Counted from the first letter of the stretch, positions 34,063 through 44,581 are shown. The stretch: 64,000 nucleotides of DNA from Flavobacterium sp. MK4S-17 (GCF_009848495.1 NZ_WWEP01000021.1:1-64000); one strand, 5' to 3'. Notes: generated from the letters alone by a model not told the origin. A program made the numbers and translations.

Positions 34063-34802
34063 CAGCTTAACAGTAATTGGGTTACAATATAATTTACAAG
34101 TATAATTACAACGCTGGTCCATACAAACGATGTTGTACTTGCCTTACCTACCTCAAGCGCACCGCCTTTCATATAAAACCCATGAAATGAAGGTATGGTT
34201 GCCAAAAGGAAACCAAATAGGAATGTTTTAAGAAAGGCATAAAAAATATGGAAAGGAATAAAATCCGTCTGGATACCCTGTATAAATTCATCACTGCCCA
34301 CAAAACCCCCATATACACCGGCAAGCCATCCGCCTGTAATGCCCAGGAACATGGAAATGGAAATAACAAACGGGTAAAGCAGTAGGGCAATTATTTTAGG
34401 AAAAATGAGGTAGTTTAATGTATTTACACCCATTACTTCCAGTGCATCTATCTGTTCGGTTACACGCATGGTGCCTATACTTGAGGTAATGTAGGAGCCT
34501 GCACGGCCGGCCATGATTATAGATATGAAAGTGGGTGCAAATTCCAGTATTACCGACTGCCTTGTGGCAAACGCAATAAGCGATTTAGGTATAAGCGGGT
34601 TGGTAAGGTTAAGTGCCGTTTGTATGGCAACAACCCCACCTATAAAGAAAGAAATGAATGCCACAATACCCAGCGAGCCGATTATAAGGTCATCTATTTC
34701 CTTGAAAATTAAAGGCTTCATAACCTTCCATTTGGTTGGTTTGCTGAACACTTCCTTAAGCATAAGGAAGTAAGAGCCTATCTGATGTAAAGCTTTAATC
34801 AT
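34062..34802 (-). CDS. MlaE-family ABC transporter permease
   Basis: The 246-aa membrane subunit of the Mla-type lipid transporter. About five hydrophobic segments and the family motifs EFAPTFISIIMAGRAGSYITSS in fragments (87-108), VTEQIDALEVMGV and the C-terminal GALEVGKASTTSFVWTSV. The family moves phospholipids between membranes to keep outer-membrane asymmetry. It is translationally coupled to the ATPase gene (1-nt overlap). Confidence 0.93.
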   Translation of the reverse strand: MIKALHQIGSYFLMLKEVFSKPTKWKVMKPLIFKEIDDLIIGSLGIVAFISFFIGGVVAIQTALNLTNPLIPKSLIAFATRQSVILEFAPTFISIIMAGRAGSYITSSIGTMRVTEQIDALEVMGVNTLNYLIFPKIIALLLYPFVISISMFLGITGGWLAGVYGGFVGSDEFIQGIQTDFIPFHIFYAFLKTFLFGFLLATIPSFHGFYMKGGALEVGKASTTSFVWTSVVIILVNYIVTQLLLS

Positions 34803-34884
34803 TTAAATAGTAATATTAACGGCTAAAGTACCGAATTGTAGTCACTTTTTGCCCGTCCTTAATAGTTTTTTAATAATTATCTTA

Positions 34885-35733
34885 TTAAAAAAGCTTCTCC
34901 CTTATCTTTTTCCAGCGGTAGTGCCGTATAAACTTTGCCTGGTGTTTATCTACCAGTAAAGGGCTGTTGGATTTTTTGGCTTTGAGGTAGCCATTAATAT
35001 AATCAATAAAAAGCAAAGGCTTCTTTTTCCTGAGTGCCAGCTTTGCAGATGCTATTGCAGTAATGGCAAAGCCATAGCCAAGTGTGTAAAATGCTTCACC
35101 CTGTTTATAGCGGGCTGCTTTAGTATAGCTTGCACCTGTAGGTTTTAAGTGTTTTATTTTAAGGCTTTGCACGGTGGTAACTTTCCATCCGTAAAATTTT
35201 GCAAGTAATTCGTCAACAGTATCCCATCCCATAGCGGGCTTAAGTTTGCCTATCTGTAAAAAGCATTCTTTGCGATAGGCTTTAAAAGCCCCGCGGATGT
35301 GGTCTTTATCTGTAAGGCTTTCCAGCACCCAACTGCCGTTTTTAAAGATGTAGGCAAAACCGCCGGCCATTCCTGTTTTTTCATCTTCTTTAAAAACAGT
35401 AAGGATGGTTTCAAAGTAATCAGGCGGAAGTATAAGGTCGGCATCCAGCTTAACTATTATATCATAACTTTCATCTAAAACAGAATACCCTTTTAAGAAT
35501 GCATTTATTACTTTACTGCCGGGCATATGCACTGCATCCGATGTATTATCTACAAGTTGTAGCCATTTATATTTACTTATAAAACGGCTTACAATATTTC
35601 TTGTGGCATCGGTGGAGTTGTCATTCACTACTACTGCCTTATTGGGCAGTACCGTTTGGGCTGCTAACGATTCCAGCATTTGTGCTATGCTTTCTTCTTC
35701 ATTATAAGCAGGTATGATAACGTAGTATTTCAT
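34885..35733 (-). CDS. Family 2 glycosyltransferase
   Basis: Predicted cytosolic GT-A glycosyltransferase, 282 aa. The N-terminal nucleotide-binding core reads VIIPAYNEEESIAQML with VVNDNSTDATR, the metal-binding DxD is KLDADL, and a later acidic pair (GWDTVDELL) could be the catalytic base region. The basic C terminus (YRWKKIREKLF) may contact the membrane. The acceptor is unknown. It lies next to an AT-rich glycan/surface insertion but has normal composition itself. Confidence 0.88.
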   Translation of the reverse strand: MKYYVIIPAYNEEESIAQMLESLAAQTVLPNKAVVVNDNSTDATRNIVSRFISKYKWLQLVDNTSDAVHMPGSKVINAFLKGYSVLDESYDIIVKLDADLILPPDYFETILTVFKEDEKTGMAGGFAYIFKNGSWVLESLTDKDHIRGAFKAYRKECFLQIGKLKPAMGWDTVDELLAKFYGWKVTTVQSLKIKHLKPTGASYTKAARYKQGEAFYTLGYGFAITAIASAKLALRKKKPLLFIDYINGYLKAKKSNSPLLVDKHQAKFIRHYRWKKIREKLF

Positions 35734-35806
35734 TAGATAAATAATAAATTACAAATGTCTTTAAATTTTTTATATTTATCCGCGCAAATTAAACTATAAT
35801 CATTCT

Positions 35807-37081
35807 ATGAGGAAGATATTACAATTTATTCTATTAATACCTATTATTGTTGATGCCCAAGTGCCTTTTCAAAACTATACTACTTCTAATGGTTCAGCAG
35901 AACGTATCGCAGGTTTTGGTGTTACTCAGACACCAAATGATTTTTTAGAAATAACTAATTCTACACAAGATGACAATATTTTCATTCCTTCCATATGGGG
36001 ACATCAGGAATCAGATAACCGCTTTGTACTAAGACTATTTGCTTCAACAATAGCATCATTGGATAATGGAAATAGTCCAATAATGGTTTTCAGATCAGAA
36101 TTAAGAAATTCGATTAATCTTAATGCACCTCAAGGAACTGTTTTTCCATGGGGTAATTCTGCAGCGGATGTATCTGTAAGACCAGTTTTTGCTTGGGAAA
36201 ATGGAAATACACGATTAATGACAATAAGTGCTAATGGGAATCTCGGCCTAGGAACCACTTTACCAACTGCTTTATTTCATACGATAGGCACAGTAAGATT
36301 ACAAAATCTTCCAAATAACACAAATCCAAGTTTTATGTTAGGAACAGATATAAATGGAAACGTTTATGAATATCCCATACCTACAAGTGGAACAGGAAAT
36401 ACGCAAGATATCGATTGGCTAAAATCAGATAATAGTGTGGCAACATCAATAAATGATAATATTTACACAAATGGTTTTGTTGGATTTAATATTCAAAACC
36501 CAACAGCGAATATTCATAGTAATGGCTCAATACGTTTTCAAAATTTGCAACGTTCTACTAACCCTTTAAATTTACTTGGCACTGATGTTGATGGTAATGT
36601 ATTTGAATATCCTATCCCGGTTGTAGCTGCGTCTGATTCGGATTGGTTAAAAGTAGACGGAAATCAAGCAATAAATATTAATGATGAGATTTATACAAAT
36701 GGAAAAGTAGGTATTAATACGAATGTATTTCCTTCTCATGTAGGAACTGAAGACGTGAGTTTTTATAATCTTTTTGTTACTGGAGGAATTCTTACAGAAG
36801 AAGTAAGAGTGTCTAAAGTAGAAGACTGGGCTGATTATGTATTTAGAGAAAATTATGACTTAGCCACTCTTGCTGAAGTAGAGAAATACATTCAACAAAA
36901 CGGACATTTAAAGAATATTCCTTCTGAAAAAGAGGTAAAGGCGAATGGGATTAATCTTTTAGACATGAATAGATTATTATTAGAAAAAATAGAAGAGCTA
37001 ACTCTTCACTTAATAGAGTTAAATAAAAAGCTGGAAAATCAACAAAGAGAAATAGATAAATTGATAGGGGTAAGGAGATGA
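35807..37081 (+). CDS. Secreted fibre-like protein with coiled-coil C terminus
   Basis: A 424-aa protein with signal peptide (MRKILQFILLIPIIVDA) and an internal duplication: residues 162-233 and 241-305 share RLQNL...TNP...LLGTD.NGNV.EYPIP, DWLK, and NDNIYTNG.VG. The C-terminal part (WADYVFRENYDLATLAEVE, GHLKNIPSEKEVKANGIN, then a Leu/Glu/Lys coiled coil) is a module common at the ends of tail-fibre-like proteins in Bacteroidetes, probably a trimerising foot. It overlaps the next gene by 4 nt. The DNA is much more AT-rich than its flanks. Role in adhesion or as a surface fibre is inferred. Confidence 0.75.
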   Translation: MRKILQFILLIPIIVDAQVPFQNYTTSNGSAERIAGFGVTQTPNDFLEITNSTQDDNIFIPSIWGHQESDNRFVLRLFASTIASLDNGNSPIMVFRSELRNSINLNAPQGTVFPWGNSAADVSVRPVFAWENGNTRLMTISANGNLGLGTTLPTALFHTIGTVRLQNLPNNTNPSFMLGTDINGNVYEYPIPTSGTGNTQDIDWLKSDNSVATSINDNIYTNGFVGFNIQNPTANIHSNGSIRFQNLQRSTNPLNLLGTDVDGNVFEYPIPVVAASDSDWLKVDGNQAININDEIYTNGKVGINTNVFPSHVGTEDVSFYNLFVTGGILTEEVRVSKVEDWADYVFRENYDLATLAEVEKYIQQNGHLKNIPSEKEVKANGINLLDMNRLLLEKIEELTLHLIELNKKLENQQREIDKLIGVRR

Positions 37082-37710
37082 AAATAAAATTTACAATTAT
37101 AATACTTTTTATTATTATTAAATCATATGGGGGATGTGATATTTTATTTTCTTCTATTAGTAGCGATACCTTAAATATATATTTACATAAGAGAGGATTT
37201 TTTCAAGATTGTGAGTCGCATATATTATTATCTTCTCCTGAATTTAATAAAAATTTTATATATCGTGCCAATAATATAATAGAGACTTTTGGGTCATATA
37301 AAATTTCTTTAAACGGAGGGGCTAATATAACAATGAAGGCTGGGTTTACTGTTGTTTTGAAACCTGGGACAACTATATTAAGAGATAATAGTTATCTTGC
37401 TGCAATAGAAGAATGCCGCCCTTCATGCTCAAATAGTTTTACTGCAGATAAGTTTTTTAGTCCAAATGGAGACAATAATAATGATTTTTGGAATATACAT
37501 GAGGTTAGTAATATGTCAGATATTGAGATTTATATATTTGATAGATATGGGAAATTGTTAATTAATTTTATTTATAATAAGCATAAAGGATGGGATGGTA
37601 CATATAACGGTCAAAAACTCCCGGCCACGGATTATTGGTATGTTCTTCGGTATAAAGACTGCTACGGAAAATTATCGGAATTTTCATCACACTTTTCCTT
37701 ACTACGATAA
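37078..37710 (+). CDS. Small T9SS type B sorting-domain protein
   Basis: A 210-aa protein with an N-terminal hydrophobic leader (FTIIILFIIIKSYGG). It has a segment with the 3-coathanger-stack pattern (NGGANITMKAGFTVVLKPGT) and a C-terminal gliding motility-associated type B sorting domain (FFSPNGDNNNDFWNI, IEIYIFDRYGKLL, GWDGTYNGQKLPATDYWYV). It should be a T9SS cargo protein. The atga overlap with the upstream fibre-like gene suggests that they are made and work together. AT-rich like its neighbours. Confidence 0.82.
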   Translation: MKIKFTIIILFIIIKSYGGCDILFSSISSDTLNIYLHKRGFFQDCESHILLSSPEFNKNFIYRANNIIETFGSYKISLNGGANITMKAGFTVVLKPGTTILRDNSYLAAIEECRPSCSNSFTADKFFSPNGDNNNDFWNIHEVSNMSDIEIYIFDRYGKLLINFIYNKHKGWDGTYNGQKLPATDYWYVLRYKDCYGKLSEFSSHFSLLR

Positions 37711-37746
37711 AAATGTTTAAGATGAAAAAAAATTAAAAATATAGGC

Positions 37747-38634
37747 ATGCCCCATTTATTATACAAAGAAGTATATATAATAATCGTTACTTATAATGGT
37801 AGTATTTGGATTGATAAAAATATACAATCTTTATTACTCTCTTCATACCCTGTAAAAATTATAGTCATTGATAATAATTCAACAGATGATACTCTAAAAT
37901 TACTTAAAAAGTATTCCACAGTAGATTTAATTCAATTAAAAAAAAATTTTGGTTTTGCAAAAGCTAATAATATAGGGATTCGTACCGCTTTGGATAAAGG
38001 AGCAGATTATATCTTTCTTCTTAATCAAGACGCATGGATATTTGAGGATACCATCCTCAATTTAATTGAAGTAATGAAAATGAGTAGTAAAAATGGAATT
38101 GTCAGTCCATTCCATTATGCAGCCACCAAAAGTGAACTGGATACTAGTTTTAAAACATATTTGAGCCGCTCATTAATTATTGATGCACAACAAAAATTGT
38201 ATTCAACTGAATTTGTCAATGCCGCAGCATGGATGTTAAGTAGAGAATGTATTGAAAAAGTAGGTTTTTTCGAGACAATGTTCGGACATTATGGGGAGGA
38301 TAGGAATTACTGTGATCGTGTTTTATATAAAGGATATACGATATTAATCACCAAAGAAGCTGAAATAGTGCATGATCGTCAAATTATCCGTAGCTTCAGT
38401 AAAGATCTTATCCAAAGTAAATATAAAATATTAACAACGCTTATAAACCCTAATCATAACATTCTACATGCGTACCTATTAGGTTTAAAGGAGGTGTTTG
38501 GATTGCCAAAATATTTCAGCAAATTTTACAACATAGGAAAAATAGTATATATGGTAGGTGAGCTATTGACATATTATGGAGATTTTATTATTAAATCTCG
38601 ACAAGTGGTTAAAGCTAGAAAGCGCGCTTTATAA
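37747..38634 (+). CDS. Family 2 glycosyltransferase (rhamnosyltransferase-like)
   Basis: A 295-aa GT-A enzyme: IIIVTYNGSIWIDKN, VIDNNSTDDT, KKNFGFAKANNIGI (the NxGFAxxxN motif of rhamnosyltransferase-like GT2), the QDAW metal site, and FFETMFGHYGEDRNYCDR with the acidic ED catalytic pair. It probably adds a sugar to a lipid-linked glycan. Its stop overlaps the flippase start by one base (taatg). AT-rich composition matches the two genes before it, unlike the flippase after it. Confidence 0.9.
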   Translation: MPHLLYKEVYIIIVTYNGSIWIDKNIQSLLLSSYPVKIIVIDNNSTDDTLKLLKKYSTVDLIQLKKNFGFAKANNIGIRTALDKGADYIFLLNQDAWIFEDTILNLIEVMKMSSKNGIVSPFHYAATKSELDTSFKTYLSRSLIIDAQQKLYSTEFVNAAAWMLSRECIEKVGFFETMFGHYGEDRNYCDRVLYKGYTILITKEAEIVHDRQIIRSFSKDLIQSKYKILTTLINPNHNILHAYLLGLKEVFGLPKYFSKFYNIGKIVYMVGELLTYYGDFIIKSRQVVKARKRAL

Positions 38635-40106
38635 TGAGAGTACAAAATTCATCCTTTGCAAAACAAGTTGTTTTGTACTCAATCATTAATTATATTGGTA
38701 CCGCCATAGGTGTTGTTTCCACATTGCTTATTTATCCAAAAGATAAGGTTTTTCTGGGAACTGTGCGCTATGTTGAAAATATAGCCCAGCTTTTATATCC
38801 TGTAATGGTTTTGGGAGCTTCGCATGCGCTTATAAAATTTTACCCCACGCTCGACGAACAAAAGAAAAGGCAGCTATTTAACTACAGCCTGGCTTCCATA
38901 AGTGTAATAAGCATCATTGTATTTTCGGGGATATTGCTTTACGGTACTTTTGCTGAGGATGAAAATTCCATGCTGTTTTTCTATGCATTTCCCGTAGCTG
39001 TTTCACTGGCTTTTATTGAGCTTTTCAGGAAGCAGGCCCAGGATTTGCAAAAGCTTGCAGTGCCCACATTATTTGAAAAAATAATACCGAAGGTTGTATT
39101 GCCATTACTGTTTATAGCCTTATTTGCAAAAATATTAGGTGTTTTTCAGTCCCTGTTTTTGTATGCTTTAGCATATATAATTATATTTTTAATTACGGGT
39201 ATGTATCTTTTCCGGCATTACAAGCCGGGCTTTAACTACAGGTTTTCAACGCTTTTCGGTTCTATTTCCAGAAAAGATTATTTCAGGTACAGCCTTTATG
39301 CTTTTGCCGGGAGTATAGGCTCGCTCCTTGCATTTCGTATAGATGGTATTTTTATTTTTAACCTTATTTCGGAAGAAGCGAATGGAACCTTTAATATAGG
39401 GGTTAACCTTGCTTCAACCCTGCAAATTCCCGCCATAGGTATGTTCGCTTTGTATGCCCCAATCATTTCAGGCTATTTACAGGATGATAATTTTACTGAC
39501 CTTAATGTAAAATATAAAGAAACAGCCCGGCTGCTGTTTTTTATTGGGGCAGTTTTTTTTAGCTGTGTGGTGCTGGGGGTAGAAGATTTATTCCGCCTTT
39601 TACCTACTTATGAGCAACTAAAGGGAAGCATACCCGTTATTTTTATTTTGGGGTTTAGTGTGCTGATTAATATGGCAACAGGTTTTAATACCGAAATTAT
39701 AACCTACTCCAAATACTACAAGTTTAATATGGTTGCCATATTAACACTTGTGGGGGTAAACATAGCTTTAAACCTGTTGTTTATATATCACACAGATTTA
39801 GGTTTTATAGGTGTAGCAATAGCCTCATTCATTTCCATGACACTTTTTAACCTGTCCAAACTTATATTTATATATAAAAAATTCAGGCTGCTGCCTTTTG
39901 ATGCTGCGTTTTTTAAACTTGCAGCAGTTTTCGCCTTGTCAGGTGTTTTATGCTATTTTCTGCCGGGCTTTACTAACCCGTTAGCCGATTTAGTTTTTAA
40001 TACAGGATTAAGCCTTACCATTAATATAACAACAGTGTATAGGCTAAGGCTTGTTTATCAGGTAAACGTTTGGATTGATAAAGTGATAGATAAGTTTAAA
40101 AGATAA
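38634..40106 (+). CDS. Polysaccharide flippase (Wzx/MATE-like)
   Basis: A 490-aa membrane protein with about 14 hydrophobic segments, starting FAKQVVLYSIINYIGTAIGV and containing KDYFRYSLYAFAGSIGSLLA and FNIGVNLASTLQIPAIGMFA, typical of polysaccharide biosynthesis proteins that flip lipid-linked sugars across the inner membrane. It overlaps the glycosyltransferase by 1 nt. Its base composition returns to the core level, so the boundary of the AT-rich insertion lies near its start. Convergent with the FabH-like gene, 2 nt apart. Confidence 0.9.
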   Translation: MRVQNSSFAKQVVLYSIINYIGTAIGVVSTLLIYPKDKVFLGTVRYVENIAQLLYPVMVLGASHALIKFYPTLDEQKKRQLFNYSLASISVISIIVFSGILLYGTFAEDENSMLFFYAFPVAVSLAFIELFRKQAQDLQKLAVPTLFEKIIPKVVLPLLFIALFAKILGVFQSLFLYALAYIIIFLITGMYLFRHYKPGFNYRFSTLFGSISRKDYFRYSLYAFAGSIGSLLAFRIDGIFIFNLISEEANGTFNIGVNLASTLQIPAIGMFALYAPIISGYLQDDNFTDLNVKYKETARLLFFIGAVFFSCVVLGVEDLFRLLPTYEQLKGSIPVIFILGFSVLINMATGFNTEIITYSKYYKFNMVAILTLVGVNIALNLLFIYHTDLGFIGVAIASFISMTLFNLSKLIFIYKKFRLLPFDAAFFKLAAVFALSGVLCYFLPGFTNPLADLVFNTGLSLTINITTVYRLRLVYQVNVWIDKVIDKFKR

Positions 40107-40108
40107 AC

Positions 40109-41167
40109 TTACACGCGGTAAACAAAAGCATTAATATTCATACCTGCACCCACAGAGGCAAATATCACCACATCGCCTTTATTAATTTGCTGGTTTTCCA
40201 GTTGCCCTTTTATCAGCAGGTCATACAAGGTAGGTATAGTAGCTACGCTGCTGTTACCAAATTTATGTATGCTCATGGGCATTACACCTTCCGGCGGAGT
40301 TTTATCGTATAGCTTAAAGAACCGTTGTATAATTGCCTCATCCATTTTTTCGTTGGCCTGGTGTATCAGTATTTTTTTCACATCATTAATTGCAACGCCG
40401 CTTTCGTCAAGGCATGATTTCATGGCATCGGGCACATGGTTTAGTGCAAATTCATAAATTTTCCTGCCATACATTTTTATATACCTTATGTCAGGGTCAT
40501 GATTTTTATTATAAGAATTTCCGAAGAAAAGGAAATAAGCCTCATCATAGGTAAATGATGCCGTTTCATGCGCAAGTATACCGCCTTCATCATCTGTAGC
40601 TTCAATTATGCTGGCACCCGCCCCGTCAGAATATATCATACTGTCCCGGTCATGCGGGTCAATTACACGCGAAAGGGTTTCGGCCCCTATTACAAGGCAT
40701 TTTTTTGCCATGCCCGATTTTATGTAAGCCTGTGCCTGTATAACACCCTCAACCCAGCCGGGGCATCCAAACAATATATCATAAGCAACGCACTTAGGGT
40801 TTTTAATCTTAAGACTGTGTTTTACACGGCTTGCCAGGCTTGGCAGTATATCCGATTGTATGGCTCCCTGCTTTACATTGCCAAAGTTGTGGGCCATAAT
40901 AATATAATCAAGAGTTTCTGGGTCTATGCCGGCATCCTTAATTGCCTTTTCAGCAGCAAAAAAAGCTATATCACTGGTAAGCAGGTTATCCTCTGCATAC
41001 CTGCGCTCTTCAATACCTGTTATCTGCCTGAATTTTTCGGCAACCACTTCATTTGAATAGATGAGGGGTATGCCCTGCTCATCCAGAAAATCGTGGTTTG
41101 CAAATTCTGCATTGGCTATTGCACGTGTTGGTATATAACTTCCGGTTCCGGTTATTTTAATATTCAT
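40109..41167 (-). CDS. 3-oxoacyl-ACP synthase III family protein (FabH-like)
   Basis: A 352-aa thiolase-fold condensing enzyme. The triad is visible: Cys135 (LFGCPGWVEG), His269 (LIHQANEK) and Asn305 (FGNSSVAT). FabH normally starts fatty acid synthesis from acetyl-CoA and malonyl-ACP. The Cys context GCPG and somewhat long sequence point to the FabH-like branch used for special acyl chains, so the substrate is uncertain. A TATCTTTA -7-like box lies just upstream. Confidence 0.9.
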   Translation of the reverse strand: MNIKITGTGSYIPTRAIANAEFANHDFLDEQGIPLIYSNEVVAEKFRQITGIEERRYAEDNLLTSDIAFFAAEKAIKDAGIDPETLDYIIMAHNFGNVKQGAIQSDILPSLASRVKHSLKIKNPKCVAYDILFGCPGWVEGVIQAQAYIKSGMAKKCLVIGAETLSRVIDPHDRDSMIYSDGAGASIIEATDDEGGILAHETASFTYDEAYFLFFGNSYNKNHDPDIRYIKMYGRKIYEFALNHVPDAMKSCLDESGVAINDVKKILIHQANEKMDEAIIQRFFKLYDKTPPEGVMPMSIHKFGNSSVATIPTLYDLLIKGQLENQQINKGDVVIFASVGAGMNINAFVYRV

Positions 41168-41289
41168 ATTGTTTGTTTATAATTTAAAGATACTTATAAA
41201 AAACGATAAAATAGTAAATTATGTTATGCGTGCATATTATTTTTTTGAAAAATTAATTTACAGTTTAATTTGTTGCAGGAAAATTAATT

Positions 41290-41661
41290 TTATGAGGCAA
41301 ATAATTTTATTTTCATAACAGTGGCAATAGACTCAGCCCTGGTTTTTGCCCGTTCGGCAGTAGCTCCATTAAATAAATTATCAACTGTGGTATTAAAATG
41401 CTTAAGCCATATAGTAAAATGCTCATCAGTTAAACGTTCTTTACCATTAAGGTCAAGATGAACCTGCATAACATTTTTACGGTAGCTGCCTTTATAAAGT
41501 AAACTTTGCTCCCAAAAATCAGTTAATGAAGGCATATGTTCTTCAAGGTTAATTTTTGCAACATCCGTAAATATGTAATTTATGGCAGGGTCATTCAACA
41601 GCCGTGAGTAAAATTCCCACAACAGTTTTTCAAGGTCGGCGCGGTTTTCTATATCTTTCAT
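41290..41661 (-). CDS. Group III truncated haemoglobin
   Basis: A 123-aa cytosolic haem protein of the 2/2 globin fold. The pattern FYSRLLNDPAINYIFTD, LTDFWEQSLLYKGSY, VHLDLNGKERLTDEHFTIWLKHFNTTVDNLF matches group III; the His of the EHFTIWL segment (about residue 81) is the likely proximal haem ligand. It may bind O2 or NO, but its physiological role is not known. It lies downstream of gcvP behind a terminator. Confidence 0.9.
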   Translation of the reverse strand: MKDIENRADLEKLLWEFYSRLLNDPAINYIFTDVAKINLEEHMPSLTDFWEQSLLYKGSYRKNVMQVHLDLNGKERLTDEHFTIWLKHFNTTVDNLFNGATAERAKTRAESIATVMKIKLFAS

Positions 41662-41666
41662 TGTAT

Positions 41667-41692
41667 AAAAAAAGCTGCCTTTAGGCAGCTTT
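41667..41692 (-). terminator. Terminator between gcvP and the globin gene
   Basis: aagctgcc (41672-41679) pairs with ggcagctt (41684-41691). Read on the minus strand it follows the gcvP stop by 8 bases and ends in a T run. Confidence 0.85.
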
Positions 41693-41699
41693 GCTATAA

Positions 41700-44549
41700 T
41701 TAATTTTCCATGTAAGCTTCAATGGGTGCGCAGGAGCATACCAGGTTACGGTCGCCATAGGCATCATCAACGCGGCGCACACCCGGCCAGAATTTATTAT
41801 CGTATAAATAATCCAGCGGGAAAGCTGCTTTTTCGCGTGTATAAGGCAAGTCCCAGGAATCAGATGTAAGCATAGCCAGAGTATGCGGAGCATTTTTCAG
41901 CACATTATTTTTGTCATCGGCATTTGCTTCGTCAATTTCTTTGCGTATGGCTATCATGGCATCGCAAAAACGGTCAAGCTCCTCAAGGTTTTCACTTTCA
42001 GTTGGCTCAACCATAAGTGTGCCTGCCACAGGGAAAGAAACTGTTGGGGCATGGAAGCCATAATCCATTAAACGCTTGGCAATATCGGTAACCTCAATAC
42101 CTTTAGTTTTAAACGGACGGCATTCTAAAATCATTTCGTGCGCTGCACGTCCCATTTCGCCTGTATAAAGTGTTTCGTAATAACCGGATAGCCTTTCTTT
42201 AATATAATTGGCATTCAGGATGGCATATTTTGTAGCTTCTGTAAGCCCTTCAGCCCCCAGCATGGTTATATAACCATAAGAAATAAGGCATACCAAAGCT
42301 GAGCCCCAGGGTGCAGCAGAAATAGCAGTAATGGCTTTATCTCCTCCTGTTTTTACTACCGGGTTGCCTGGCAGGAATGGTACCAAATGGCTTGCCACAC
42401 ATATAGGGCCAACACCCGGGCCGCCGCCGCCATGCGGTATAGCAAAAGTTTTATGCAGGTTAAGGTGGCATACGTCAGCACCAATCGTTGCAGGGTTTGT
42501 TAAGCCCACCTGCGCATTCATATTGGCTCCGTCCATATAAACCTGCCCGCCGTTTTCGTGTATAATTTTGGTTATCTCTATAATAGAGGCTTCATACACA
42601 CCATGGGTGGAAGGATAGGTAACCATAAGGCAGGCAAGATTGTCTTTATGAAACTCTGCCTTTGCTCTTAGGTCTTCCACATCAATATTACCGTTTTCAG
42701 ATGTTTTGGTAACCACTACATTCATTCCGGCCATATTTGCCGTAGCAGGATTGGTGCCATGTGCAGATGCCGGTATAAGCGCGATATTCCTGTGGCCTTC
42801 ACCACGTGATTCATGATATGCCCTTATTACCATTAAGCCTGCATATTCGCCCTGTGCTCCTGAATTGGGTTGTAAGGTAGTGCCTGCAAATCCTGTAATT
42901 ATATTAAGCTGGTGTTCCAGCTTTTTAAGCATTTCCTGGTAGCCTTCAGCCTGTTCAACAGGTGCAAAAGGATGGATGCTGTTCCACTCAGGCAGGCTCA
43001 GCGGAAGCATTTCGGCAGCGGCGTTAAGCTTCATAGTGCATGAACCTAACGATATCATGGAGTGGTTAAGTGCAAGGTCAAGGCGCTCCAGTTTTTTAAT
43101 GTAGCGCATTAATGCCGTTTCACTGTGGTATTTATTAAAAACTTCGTGTGTCAGGAAACTGCTTTCCCTTTTCAGGTTTTGCGGTATAGTTGCCTGTGAA
43201 AGTTCTTTAACAGTTTCGGCGGTTTTACCTTCAGCTTCTGCAAATACAGCAACAATATCGTTAATATCCTGTAAAGAAGCTGTTTCGTTTAAAGCTATAG
43301 AAACGGTGTTATTATCTATATAATAGAAGTTAATTTCCTTTTGCTCTGCAATGGTTTTTACTTTTACTGCATCTGCTGCTTTTACAGTTACAGTATCAAA
43401 AAAAGTATTGTTTACCTGGCTAAGCCCTAAATTTTTTAATGCAGTGGCTACGGTAGCAGCAGAGCGATGTACTTTTTCAGCAATATACTGCAATCCTTTT
43501 GGGCCATGATATACGGCATACATACCTGCCATAACCGCAAGCAATACCTGCGCGGTACAAATATTAGATGTTGCTTTTTCACGCTTAATATGCTGCTCGC
43601 GTGTTTGCAGTGCCATGCGCAATGCACGGTTGCCGTTGGCATCAATAGTAACTCCTATTATCCTGCCCGGCATACTGCGCTTGTATTCTTCCTTAGTGGC
43701 AAAATAAGCCGCATGAGGGCCTCCGTATCCCATTGGGATACCAAATCGCTGTGTTGTGCCTACTACCACATCAGCTCCCATTTCGCCTGGCGGAGTTAAT
43801 GCTACAAGGCTTAATATATCGGCAGCTACTGCTGTTTTTATTTCGTTGTTTTTTGCTTTAGCAATAAAACCTGCATAATCATTTACATGGCCCTGCTTGC
43901 CCGGGTATTGAAGTAAAGCACCGAAAAATGCTTCAGAAAAATCAAACTCCTCATGGTTTCCTATAACAAGTTCCACACCAATAGGTGTAGAGCGCGTCTG
44001 CAATACAGAGAGGGTTTGCGGCATTACCTCCTCGCTTACAAAAAACTTATTTACATTGTTCTTTTTTTGGTCACGGGTGCGCACATCAAATAATAATGCC
44101 ATAGCCTCAGCGGCGGCTGTACCTTCATCAAGCAGAGATGCATTAGCTATTTCCATACCTGTAAGTTCAATAACTGTAGTCTGGAAATTAAGCAATGCTT
44201 CAAGCCTCCCTTGTGCTATTTCCGCCTGATAGGGCGTATAGGCTGTGTACCAGCCCGGGTTTTCAAAAATATTCCTTTGTATGGGTGCAGGTACAATAGT
44301 ATTATGGTAACCCAAACCTATATATGAACGGTATAGTTTATTTTTATTACCCAGTTGCTGAATATGGTTTAAATATTCATACTCTGTCATGGCTGCATCA
44401 AGCTTAAGCGGGGCCTTTAACCTGATATCATCCGGCAGGGTTTCATATATCAATTGGTCCATATCATTTACACCAATTGTTTTGTACATATGCTGAAGGT
44501 CGTTTTCCCTTGGGCCTATGTGTCTTAAAGCAAAAGCATCTGTTCTCAT
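41700..44549 (-). CDS. gcvP: Glycine dehydrogenase (aminomethyl-transferring), P-protein
   Basis: PLP enzyme of the glycine cleavage system, decarboxylating glycine and passing the aminomethyl group to the lipoyl H-protein. The 949-aa length fits the fused P-protein (both halves in one chain). The PLP lysine is Lys700 in [17 protein letters not shown]; other signatures are [13 protein letters not shown] at the start, [10 protein letters not shown] and the [10 protein letters not shown] motif. No gcvT or gcvH lies nearby, and no glycine riboswitch was seen in the 137-bp upstream region. Confidence 0.97.
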   Translation of the reverse strand: MRTDAFALRHIGPRENDLQHMYKTIGVNDMDQLIYETLPDDIRLKAPLKLDAAMTEYEYLNHIQQLGNKNKLYRSYIGLGYHNTIVPAPIQRNIFENPGWYTAYTPYQAEIAQGRLEALLNFQTTVIELTGMEIANASLLDEGTAAAEAMALLFDVRTRDQKKNNVNKFFVSEEVMPQTLSVLQTRSTPIGVELVIGNHEEFDFSEAFFGALLQYPGKQGHVNDYAGFIAKAKNNEIKTAVAADILSLVALTPPGEMGADVVVGTTQRFGIPMGYGGPHAAYFATKEEYKRSMPGRIIGVTIDANGNRALRMALQTREQHIKREKATSNICTAQVLLAVMAGMYAVYHGPKGLQYIAEKVHRSAATVATALKNLGLSQVNNTFFDTVTVKAADAVKVKTIAEQKEINFYYIDNNTVSIALNETASLQDINDIVAVFAEAEGKTAETVKELSQATIPQNLKRESSFLTHEVFNKYHSETALMRYIKKLERLDLALNHSMISLGSCTMKLNAAAEMLPLSLPEWNSIHPFAPVEQAEGYQEMLKKLEHQLNIITGFAGTTLQPNSGAQGEYAGLMVIRAYHESRGEGHRNIALIPASAHGTNPATANMAGMNVVVTKTSENGNIDVEDLRAKAEFHKDNLACLMVTYPSTHGVYEASIIEITKIIHENGGQVYMDGANMNAQVGLTNPATIGADVCHLNLHKTFAIPHGGGGPGVGPICVASHLVPFLPGNPVVKTGGDKAITAISAAPWGSALVCLISYGYITMLGAEGLTEATKYAILNANYIKERLSGYYETLYTGEMGRAAHEMILECRPFKTKGIEVTDIAKRLMDYGFHAPTVSFPVAGTLMVEPTESENLEELDRFCDAMIAIRKEIDEANADDKNNVLKNAPHTLAMLTSDSWDLPYTREKAAFPLDYLYDNKFWPGVRRVDDAYGDRNLVCSCAPIEAYMEN

Positions 44550-44581
44550 TATATTTAACTAGGTGTTGTTTTTTAGTGGCA

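Noticed and set aside
40568..41056. 162-aa plus-strand frame inside the FabH-like gene
   Set aside because: Antisense shadow; the minus-strand product has an intact Cys-His-Asn triad.
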